From Bolinopsis microptera (taxonomy: Eukaryota; Ctenophora; Tentaculata; Lobata; Bolinopsidae): a DNA stretch of 64,000 nt. Of the stretch, positions 55,780-64,000 are shown piece after piece. Numbering within the stretch: the first letter of the stretch is position 1; every line of letters starts with the position of its first letter. The notes beneath the pieces are model-generated. The model did not search any database, was not told where the DNA came from, and worked only from the letters and a program-made list of their open reading frames with translations. The stretch lies in contig NC_087082.1 of NCBI RefSeq assembly GCF_026151205.1, positions 4,843,908 through 4,907,907 of the forward strand. The letters run 5' to 3'. Position numbers and translations under genes: made by a program.

Positions 55780-56838
55780 CTAACTACGCATGCTTCCCTT
55801 CGTCACACGTTGTTCAATAATAGGTCTCATATGTTGCTGATACACGTCTCTGTAGCTGGGTAACAATTGCGTGACTTCTAACGCAAGCTGGCACAACTCA
55901 CGCGTTACGTCGTCACGTGACAGTAAATCGTCGCGTGATACGCCGCGGTTCCAGGCTTCGCATACCATCCACGCAGCCTCGTCTTCTGGGAACCTGGAGA
56001 CATCAGGGGTTGGAGTGGGCATCAGGAAACCGGTTAATTATTACTAAATTAATATAGTGTAACTAACTTGTTATGATAAATATAGTGTAACTAACTTGTT
56101 ACTTGATAAATATAGTGTAACTAACTTGTTACTTGATAAATATAGTGTAACTAACTTGTTACTTGATAAATATATTGTAACTAACTTGTAACTTGATAAA
56201 TATAGTGTAACTAACTTGTTACTTGATAAATATAGTATAACTAACTTGTTACTTGATAAATATAGTGTAACTAACTTGTTACTTGATAAATATAGTGTAA
56301 CTAACTTGTTACTTGATAAATATAGTGTAACTAACTTGTTACTTGATAAATATAGTGTAACTAACTTGTTACTTGATGAATATAGTGTAACTAACTTGTT
56401 ACTTGATAAATATAGTGTAACTAACTGGTTACTTGATGAATTTAGTGTAACTAACTTGTTACTTGATGAATATAGTGTAACTAACTTGTTACTTGATTAA
56501 TATAGTGCAACTAACTTGTTACTTGATAAATATAGTGTAACTAACTTGTTACTTGATAAATATAGTGTAACTAACTGGTTACTTGATAAACATAGTGTAA
56601 CTAACTTATTACTTGATAAATATAGTGTAACTAACTTGTTACTTGATAAATATAGTGTAACTAACTTGTTACTTGATAAATATAGTGTAACTAATTGGTT
56701 ACTAACTTGGAGGCGTACTGAGACCACAGCTTGAAGACCTGGGTGAAGTCAGGCGTATGTTTGCTCAGTCGAATAAACAGTTGACTAATAGTATTCCAGT
56801 TCGGCTCTGATTCTTGTAGGTGTTTCTCTATTGCATAC
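55780..56838 (-). CDS. Last two exons of a helical-repeat protein, possibly TEX11/SPO22-like
   Basis: Penultimate exon 56707-56838 (AG acceptor, GT donor) encodes YAIEKHLQESEPNWNTISQL, FIRLSKHTPDFTQ and VFKLWSQYAS. Terminal exon 55780-55993 continues in phase with KFPEDEAAWMVCEAWNRG, LCQLALEVTQLLPSYRDVY and QQHMRPIIEQRVTKGSMRS, then a stop. The splice junction joins AA and G to a lysine codon, and phases agree. The all-helical pattern and W-x-x-x-x-AWNRG block resemble the C-terminal end of the TEX11/SPO22/ZIP4 TPR family of meiotic crossover proteins. This is a tentative pattern match, not an identification. Upstream exons were not recognised. The intron between the two exons is almost entirely a 30-bp minisatellite. 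Confidence 0.55.
56046..56705. repeat. 30-bp intronic minisatellite, about 22 units
   Basis: Units of ACTTGATAAATATAGTGTAA followed by CTAACTTGTT, with few variants (GATGAA, CTGGTT). Because 30 is a multiple of 3, several frames stay open on both strands and give artificial 10-residue repeats such as LLDKYSVTN. The array fills the intron between the two exons of the minus-strand gene and reaches the donor site (last unit at 56705, exon at 56707). Confidence 0.97.
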
Positions 56839-57268
56839 CTGAAAAGAACCAACAAGTGAAACTAAAGATAAAACAGTTCAAAACTAAATTAACCATAATT
56901 TCTCTTTATCACACGTGCTATAAGTATAAATCAGAACAATATTCAGTGTATCTGACAGGTTTTAATTAAACCTTCAGTAGATATAATAATGATTTCAATA
57001 ACGATAACGATACTGGAAAGTTGCAAAATAAGCCGAAGTCTTTAAATACAAATCTAAATCCAATGTTAGCACATTCCACAACTTTTTAAACTTTAAATAC
57101 CTTTTTGTCTTCAAACTAAATAAGTTGATAATAATATTCATAATCTACAGGAATTAAGCTGTGCTATCTACTGTTTGCTTGGTTAAAAGTTTGCCGCCTA
57201 TTTGTCACGAGGAACATCGGCCATTTTGTGTATGATACAACAAGATACAACCGTGTATGAATGTATCA
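56839..57268. other. Presumed intron sequence upstream of the penultimate exon
   Basis: No further exon recognised. Confidence 0.4.
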
Positions 57269-57276
57269 CTATCACG

Positions 57277-57726
57277 CATAGTTGTTAAGTTCGTCGACGA
57301 AATGCAAAAAGTTCGTCCAGTTCGGCACCTTTTAAAAATTCGTGAAAATTCGTGAAAATTCGTTGCGTAAATTTTCTTGGCATATGTTTTGATTTTATAA
57401 TGAATGGCTTAGGTGCGATCACTATTACACTTGTAAACAAATGATACAGTTAGATATTATACATACTTGTATTGAAAAAAAACTAGATCAACAACAGATC
57501 ATGACTTGTACTTCAATATAAACAGAGCTGGTTCACAGATTACAATTAAGCATCAATTATAGCAACAGCTCACAACTTATCATTGTTATCTAAATAATCT
57601 ATAGCATATGTGATCTTAGTGATCTTAGTAAAGTTAAAGTTCGGTTAAAGTTCGTCTATTTCGTTAAAAAATTCGTCCAGTTCGGCACCTTTTTAAAGTT
57701 CGTCCAGGACGTCCGTAACAACTATG
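57277..57726. mobile_element. hAT MITE, 450 bp, perfect 8-bp target duplication
   Basis: Flanked by CTATCACG on both sides (57269-57276 and 57727-57734). Terminal inverted repeat CATAGTTGTTA at both ends, followed by GTTCGTC-rich subterminal repeats (TTCGTCCAGTTCGGCACC occurs in both halves). No ORF. The 8-bp duplication and subterminal repeats are typical of hAT. Its GTTCGT motifs resemble those of the family at 19150-19930 but the terminal sequence differs. Confidence 0.92.
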
Positions 57727-57959
57727 CTATCACGTGTATTACAATCTTTAGTCGTTCAATTTGACACTAAACGATCGTTTTTACCATGTCAAGTAACGCG
57801 GCACTATACTAATATATTTACTTTGACAGTTCACATTTCAGTTAAACGAGAATGTGCTCATTCCTGTATAACTGCCATCATTGTCGCGTTCTTACATGCC
57901 CTTCAGTTGTACGATAGGTTCATACTAATATTATGTGTTCATACTAACAGTAAACACCA

Positions 57960-58060
57960 TCTGCCACTTTTGACTACAGTTTGTAGGTTTATAACCTACC
58001 AAGACGCGCGCCGAGTTGGACTCGTCGACGGCCCGGTGACCCAGCCCGTGGCAGAGTGAG
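57960..58060. repeat. Inverted partial match to 47059-47101
   Basis: TAGGTTTATAACCTACCAAG, then ACGCGCGCCGAGTTGGACTC, is the reverse complement of the sequence beside the left arm of the element at 47011-47815. CpG-rich and very well preserved over about 43 bases. Confidence 0.8.
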
Positions 58061-58224
58061 CGCGGGACCGTGGAACCCAGGCCGTTATGGAACCCTCGTC
58101 GGTACCGTACTTCGATTAAAGTGTACAGTTATCATTCGTACACTTTCACCACATCAATCTGCTTTACCTATATCACATCAACAACGTCATGGAACCGTAT
58201 TCTAAAAAAACGAACAGCTACACA

Positions 58225-59410
58225 CAGTGACCGGCTGCCACCGAACGGCCAGGCCCCCCTCATTTATTCGGGAGATCAGATCATGAGACACCAATAGTGA
58301 CGTATGATTAGTGATGTGGATCCATCAGTATAATTTAATTGACCTAGAAATGGCTAGATTTACAGAGTAGAGTCACAAGTCCGACTCTGTTCACCATAAT
58401 ATTATAGTTTTAATTGTGTTAATACTTTACCATACAACACGAAATAAAACAAATAAACCCTGTTTACCATTAGATAACATCACATGATCGAATCACGTGT
58501 TTTTGATAAACAGCTAAGACAAGGGGTAGGAGCACACTGCTTTTCATGTTTGTTTATAGACTGACCATTAGTTCTTTTACACAGAAGGTACTACTATCTT
58601 AACTATAATTGTCAATAAAGATTATCTTTTGGAGGGGACCGAGGCTCGTCCGCCGAAATAAAGCTGACACTCGCTGATCACTACGTTCATAGAAAAATTT
58701 CTAATACCCACATGATATGTTGGCTAATATATTTGGTTGCCTTAACAATTGATACAATGTTCTCATTTTCCCAATCTCATGATTCAATTTCACTTAACAA
58801 ATTAACTCCTAACTAACCTTATGCAAACTTACCTAATGCCTAACACGCATTAACCCATTTATTTTATTTCTCATCTTTGGGGGCATTTGTTTTGATTGTT
58901 CCATCTTCTCGCACAATTCATTAAGTTGGGTGGAGTCATCGCAAGTGAAGGTTTGCATAAATTATCATTATGACATTATGAGCCTAACATATTTTTTTTC
59001 CGGTTTACTTGCACACGTTTGCGATCAAAAGGTGTGTCAAGACGATTTACTTTTACGTCGGTGGGGGGTGGTGGTTCTCACATGTGGTACGACACCACGT
59101 CGTGTACCTTTTAGTAGTACCTCACCTCTCGAATACAATTTTTGGAATCGAAGCTTCCCCCTTGTAATGCACCACATATGTATATACCAGTCAAGCGGTC
59201 AGATCTTAAAGAACATGTGTACTTCTTAATGCAATGCCATGATGTACAGAGTTGACAGTGAACTCAACCCAGTATCTAGCCCATTTCAGTCAGTTAAATT
59301 CTACTGATGTGATCAACATCACAAATTATACGTCACTAATTGGTGTTATGATCTGATCTACGTTGGAGACCCTAATAATAAGGGGGCCTGGTCGTCGGCC
59401 TCTCCAGTGA
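58225..59410. mobile_element. Foldback element with about 130-bp inverted repeats
   Basis: The left arm, about 58225-58350, reads CCAGGCCCCC, GATCAGATCAT, ACACCAAT-AGTGACGTAT, GTGATGTGGATC and CATCAGTA. The right arm at 59280-59410 holds the same blocks in reverse complement (CTACTGATGTGATCAACATC, TACGTCACTAATTGGTGT, ATGATCTGATC, GGGGGCCTGG). The 0.95-kb interior has no recognised ORF. Arms are about 80 percent alike by eye. Target duplication not found. Confidence 0.7.
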
Positions 59411-59854
59411 CCATCATCAAGCTCACCACACAAGATACAGAAGATACCTGCAATGGGATCTGATCGACACTATCAAGAGGCGACTTCAAAATAACTTCTC
59501 CTGATCTCTACCAGATCAAGTCCACTGTTCTCCAGAGTAACTGCATCTCAATATTAGTACATCATGGTCTTAGTAAAGAACTACACCTTCAGTAACACAA
59601 TAAACAGACCCTATTTTTGATAAGAGCGGAGGCGTGGCGTATACGTTTAAATTTCCAAAGGGTCCTTGAGTAAATGCAAAAGAAAACCGCTATAAATTCC
59701 CGGCACAAATTTCGCCCGCACGGGGTGATTTGCCGCAATAATTGGTATAAATTTACCCGCACCTTACCGCACATTTACCTTCATAGTCGGGTAGGGTACC
59801 GCATAATTTCGATTTTTTTTTAACCGCACCTAATATGAGCCTCTGGAGCATCAC

Positions 59855-60199
59855 TTATAGCAACAGGCCTCCTACTTTACATTGTATCTAAAAAATCTAT
59901 AGCATATGGTGAATCTTAGTGAATCTTAGTGCCACACTAGTGCTCACCTGTCCAATTGGCTGTATTTCCCTAGCAAATGGGTCGTTCAGAGCTTTTAAGT
60001 TTTGGAGTGAACGTACACCAGCTTTCCTGGTCATTTCTGTTTTAGTTTATTTCTCCCTTCGAGTAACATTTCAAACTGGCTCAATTTGTTTCGCATGCAA
60101 ATAAAGTTCGGTTAATGTTCGTCCAATTTCGTTAAAAAAATTCGTCCCAGTTTCGGCAACCTTTTTAAAGTTCGTCCAGGACGTCCGTAAACAACTATG
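59855..60199. mobile_element. Truncated relative of the 57277 hAT MITE
   Basis: Shares TCTATAGCATATG, GTTCGGTTAA, AATTTCGTTAAAAA and GTTCGTCCAGGACGTCCGTA with the right half of the 57277-57726 element, and ends with the same ACAACTATG. It has a left truncation and an unrelated 165-base segment in the middle (about 59935-60100). Extra single bases in homopolymers are common. Confidence 0.7.
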
Positions 60200-60449
60200 G
60201 TGGCAACATATAAAAGCGAAAAATGTATCAGCACTTGCCAAAAGATTGCTTAATGTCTGGTAAATTTGGCGAAGAGTGCGACTCGAGTGCAGCTTTCTGT
60301 GTTTGGAATATCCTTTTTGTGTTGCAAAGCTACTTTAAAACTGATACAAGGGTTAGAAGAATACCCGCATTTGTGTCATTCGCCCTCCGTGCCCTATAAT
60401 AACCTACATATCGTATCATTATCACGGAACAACCTTTTTCACGAACCGA

Positions 60450-60740
60450 ATGTTTCACGATATAATAATTTCACGCTCATGGCCGCCCAAACATTGTCCA
60501 AAAAAACTGATAAAAATTGTTGGTGATATTTTAATAACTGTTTTACTCTTAATATATAATCTCTTATTTATATATATATTCGGTAATATAAGAGAGCCAG
60601 ATCGAACCCGAATAATGACCGCTACAAGTACGTTCCGACAGGTACTAGAGACAGACACAAGTGCGGCCGAGAGTGTCAATGCTACTGATATATATGGCAT
60701 AGTCATGCCCCAACAATTACTGAAACGACAAAACGTGTGA
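60450..60740 (+). CDS. Hypothetical small membrane protein or receptor-tail exon
   Basis: 96 codons from ATG. The middle (ILITVLLLIYNLLFIYIF) is a credible transmembrane helix. It is followed by a polar tail with TATSTFRQVLETDTSAAESV and TDIYGIVMPQQLLKRQNV, then a stop. The tail looks more like real protein than the N-terminal 30 residues, so this may be the last exon of a single-pass receptor whose acceptor lies inside the ORF. YGIV is a YxxV-type tyrosine motif, but no family was recognised. No neighbouring exon was found. Weakly supported. Confidence 0.3.
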   Translation: MFHDIIISRSWPPKHCPKKLIKIVGDILITVLLLIYNLLFIYIFGNIREPDRTRIMTATSTFRQVLETDTSAAESVNATDIYGIVMPQQLLKRQNV

Positions 60741-60990
60741 TCGATTATACCCGCTAGTAATTTACTAAAAGGATGAAAATAAAACAATTAGATTCAAGCC
60801 AAGTACCTGTCTTAGTGTGAAGTCTATACACGTTCTTTCTTTCTAAATCCAGAAATTGGTATCCAATTCTGATCTAATCATGATTTTGAAATCTGATTAA
60901 AGAATATCCTAACTCTTACACGTCTTTTGGCCCACAAGTAAAAATACAAAATCAATGATATTACCCATACATAACACTAATAAATAACAG

Positions 60991-63360
60991 ATAGTGTTAG
61001 GACTGAACTGCAAGGAGCGATGTATGGTAGAAGCTACCTCACGACTAATAAGCGGAGAGGAGCGCAGTACCATGATCTGTCAGCTCATACCTTCAGCTGT
61101 ACCCAACTGTAAACTATCACTCAGCTTCAAACAGGTTTATATCCTTCTATCCTTATATGGGCATCACCTGCTGCTTTTTAGTGTTGCTTTACTTTTTGTG
61201 GATTTTACCGTAGCCTCCACTTTAACAACCAATGTAGGGGGGGCCAACCATATTAAAGTATATTAAAGTATATCCCCGGTACGGGTCAAAATCGGAAAAA
61301 ATCCTACATTTTAATATACTTTAATATACCTACAATTAGAAGATTTATATTCTTCGTTAAGATTTACATGATGAACTATATTTTTCGCTCAGATTCTCAA
61401 GATAAGCCTGTTTTAGGACTAGTACATGAATTTCCATCCAGATTGGTCAAAAATTGGCTGAGCTATGAGCTTTAAAAAATATGCCCATATTTGGGCATAC
61501 GCTTTTGCCCAAATTCGCTTTTGCCCAAATTCGATAAAATTTCAATATTTTTTAATGAGACTAACTCTATGTGAAAGATATAACTCAGTGTTTGTTGAAT
61601 ATAGTGGATACTAAGTAAAAAGACCTCCATGAACAAAATTGGGAAAATTGCACATAATATCTCGGTTAGGAATACTAGCCAAAATGACTTCATTAAAATT
61701 GAAATAACTTCATCAGTTTTCAATATTTTTTCAAGAACTTTTTGGAATCGATTAAGAATTGTATTTCAAGCTTATTTTGGGCAACAATTTTTGATGTAGG
61801 CCTCCAAGGAGATAGGGATATATTAAAGTATATTGTAGGTATATTAAAGTATATCCCCGGGTCAAAATCGGAAAAAATCCTACATTTTGATATACTTTAA
61901 TATGGTTGCCCCCGGCCCCCCCCCCCCCCCCAATGTAAGTGTTATTCGGTTGTAAAACAATGTAACTTATGGTTGTTAGCAGGTGAAGCTAAGTCTAGCA
62001 TCAGGTGACGGACCTGTCTACCTGACAGGAACACACTCCCAAGAAATAGAGGAGGAGATGGACAGTGACGGTAAGAGCTTTTACAATTAGACGACTGATG
62101 CCCCCCCCCCCCCCCCGACTGATGTCTAACATTTACAACATTCTGATATCCAGTCGCTGTTTTGATACATTTTTCTCTATTATCTAAGTAACTTACAAAT
62201 TAACGATATTGCACTCCAAATGTAAAAGTTGTGTATAATCACTGTACAGATGAAGGTGAAGGTATGGAGGTGCCCCAGCTGGTAGACAATGAAGCTGAAG
62301 AAGAAAGTGGTGAAGATGAAGAAGAATCATCATCAGATGATGAGGTGAGATCATTACCAAGTATATTAATGTATACTAATTTATATATAAGTTATTTTTG
62401 TGCGGAAATGTAAGCTTTGGGACGTCAGACATTTTTACTGTGGAGCTATCTTTAACTGATGTTACATGAAAAGTTCAACATTTGTTATCTCATGGAATGA
62501 TAGTCCATTAAATATTTGCCAAGCAAGTACAATAGATTTGAAGATCTAAAATATCATGCACACGGTCATTTCATTTCCTCAAATTACATGTCTTTATATT
62601 TGGTATTTGCAGGAGATAGATGAGGATAAGATGTTGGAAGAACTGGCTGCTGCACAAGCAAACAAACTGAAGAGTTTCATGAAGAAAGACAAAAGTAAGA
62701 TTATCATTCAGTTTTAAACGCTTCTCTGGGATCCAAACTTAATTATATACGTATAAGTACGTATATATAATAGTAAACGTATATTATATAATAGTTAATA
62801 CGTATTATCCGTCGGTTTGGAAGTTATTTCAATTAAAATATAATTTTCAGAAGCGATCGCCAGCTCAAAGCCTGGCCCCGCCTCCAAAAAGGCGCCAAAA
62901 CCTGAAACAAAGGTCGCAGAGGTAGTAGAAGAAGCAAAGGAAGAAGTACCAGCCAAAGAAGACGAAGAAATGGAAGAAGCACCTGCAGCCCCAGCAGAAG
63001 CAGTAGAGAAGAAAGATGAGCCAATGGAAGAGATAAACACACCTGCCGCTGCGGTGGTAGCTGAGGAAGAATCAGACGATGAAGAAGAATCAGGTATGAA
63101 ACATTTTCATAGAGCTCACAATTCAGTGGTTCTGTGTCTTTCGGGTGGTTTATCCTAATTTGCTATTTGTTCTTCTGTCCAGTTAAGGGGGGTATCTAAC
63201 CCCAAAAAACCCATTTAACCTCAAAAATTCCCATTTTAGGGTTGGGTTTTTTGGGGTCGGACATCCCCAGTTAAATTTTGTTTTCAGTAATGAATATTTA
63301 CAGATGAAGAGGATGACGACGATGAGGAGGATGATGACGAAGATGATGAGGATGAAGACG
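60991..63360 (+). pseudogene. Nucleoplasmin-like gene, copy 2 (exons 2-7 only)
   Basis: Segmental duplicate of 3855-7808, beginning at about 60811 and ending at about 63577. Exons match copy 1 base for base or nearly so: 60991-61134, 61983-62070, 62250-62344, 62613-62694, 62851-63093, 63304-63360. All splice sites are intact, with one clear amino-acid change (AAVEAEEES to AAVVAEEES in exon 6). Exon 1 with the start codon and exon 8 with the KKRK signal lie outside the duplicated segment and are absent. The copy therefore cannot make the full protein unless it uses other exons. The high identity means it is very recent, or an assembly or haplotype duplicate. Confidence 0.85.
61237..61931. mobile_element. 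G/C-terminated TIR element, copy without nested MITE
   Basis: Same element as 4284-6143, flanked by AATGTA (61231-61236 and 61932-61937). It lacks the 1,172-bp insertion and shows the empty site GGAATACTAGCC. Its terminal C run is longer than in copy 1 (a continuous run of about 17 against 7). Confidence 0.85.
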
Positions 63361-63577
63361 GTTTGTGTTAACTTTTCTCTGATTTCATGACTATCGGATT
63401 CTTCCCGCCTAGGCACATGCGTACTGACGGTCACAATTTAAACTTTAAGTTTGCGTCGCGCGCTGGTTATATTTCGTGTGAAAACTACGTTTTTCAGCGC
63501 TCGTCGATCAAAAATTTTCATTTTGCGCGGCTCATCTTACGAATTTTCCATGTGATGACACTCTTTAGGGGCCACCT

Positions 63578-64000
63578 ATTTTAGTAAGGGGAAAAGTGGC
63601 ATTCCGTTGGATTCGAATGTTCACAAGGATTTCTCAACGGAATATGGTAGTTAGGACCCCTACGAACATAATTAGACTTGTTGCCAATTTTGTATCTCAA
63701 CGGAAACACCACTTTTACCACTTTTTACCACCTTTGTACCACCTTTCTGGTTTGCCAAATATCTTTAGTTGTGAACATCATAGAAGGCTGAAAATTAACC
63801 TAGAATGTTTATCTTATCAAGGAGTAAAACTTTTGTATCAAAAGTTTTTACATCGGACAATCAGCTAATTGGATAATTACCAATTAGTTAATCACCAAAA
63901 AAAGTGAAAATTTTTTATTGGCTTAAAATGATTGAAATCGTTTGAAACACGGAGAAATGTAGTTTTTAGAAAAACATCAAAAATTTTTCACTTAAATTTT
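63578..64000. other. Breakpoint flank with small inverted repeat
   Basis: From about 63578 the sequence no longer matches the first nucleoplasmin copy. AAAAGTGGCATTCCGTTG at about 63593 is matched inverted by CAACGGAAACACCACTTTT near 63699, so a MITE-like hairpin starts exactly at the breakpoint. No exon 8 follows. The 90-codon ORF across it has no recognised domain. Confidence 0.5.

Noticed and set aside
56216..56734. Plus- and minus-strand ORFs with 10-residue LLDKYSVTN-like repeats
   Set aside because: A 30-bp repeat keeps frames open automatically, and the array lies in an intron of a minus-strand gene.
58930..59229. 99-codon plus-strand ORF as a gene
   Set aside because: It lies inside the foldback element, and part of it resembles a repeat motif also found near 11065.
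60455..60787. 110-codon minus-strand ORF
   Set aside because: It overlaps the plus-strand ORF with the better membrane helix and tail, and shows no domain-like pattern.

Overview
The window is nuclear DNA of an animal. Genes are split by GT-AG introns, long stretches are non-coding, and there are many small transposable elements, several minisatellites, huge CTC-rich polypyrimidine tracts and many poly(G)/poly(C) runs. The recognisable proteins are metazoan: a nucleoplasmin-family histone chaperone and a PAN/Apple plus Sushi extracellular protein. LINE ORF1/RT pieces, hAT elements and a TTAGGG-type interstitial array also fit an invertebrate, perhaps a cnidarian or another non-bilaterian. That placement is inference; nothing here fixes the species. 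No bacterial-style operons, rRNA, tRNA or CRISPR arrays were seen.

Layout. 1-2.5 kb: CTC-rich polypyrimidine satellite. 3.65-8.26 kb: eight exons of a nucleoplasmin-like gene on the plus strand, with nested transposons in intron 2. 8.67-9.92 kb: a PAN/ricin-like/Sushi gene on the minus strand, with a probable frameshift before its membrane segment. 10-13 kb: decayed duplications of that gene's 5' end. 13.1-14.0 kb: a LINE ORF1-type protein. 14.3-20.5 kb: minisatellite, CTC tracts around a LINE RT fragment, poly(G)-bordered MITEs and a nested hAT element. 20.6-38 kb: no intact gene, only minus-strand coding relics full of stops and frameshifts, repeats, a 250-bp foldback and an interstitial telomeric repeat. 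39.3-43 kb: a minus-strand tandem array of small cysteine-rich membrane proteins in various states of decay. 43.7-44.2 kb: a 14-bp minisatellite. 44.7 kb: an isolated exon candidate. 47-54 kb: GC-rich foldback DNA, a 79-bp minisatellite that flips orientation in the middle, E-box-rich DNA, a short recombinase-like ORF and a run of four hairpins. 54.1-54.9 kb: a three-unit tandem repeat. 55.8-56.8 kb: the last two exons of a minus-strand gene, possibly TEX11/SPO22-like, with a 30-bp intronic minisatellite. 57.3-60.2 kb: hAT and foldback elements. 60.8-63.6 kb: a near-identical second copy of nucleoplasmin exons 2-7 without exon 1 or exon 8.

The genes do not form a pathway; the main theme is genome dynamics. 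The two nucleoplasmin copies act as a natural before/after pair. A 1,172-bp TA-flanked MITE is present in one and absent in the other, and homopolymer tracts differ between them. The 3.5-kb minisatellite and several elements are inverted repeats. The cysteine-rich array shows active gene duplication and decay. Parts of 20-38 kb carry so many small indels between repeat copies that poor consensus sequence is a real alternative to biological decay.
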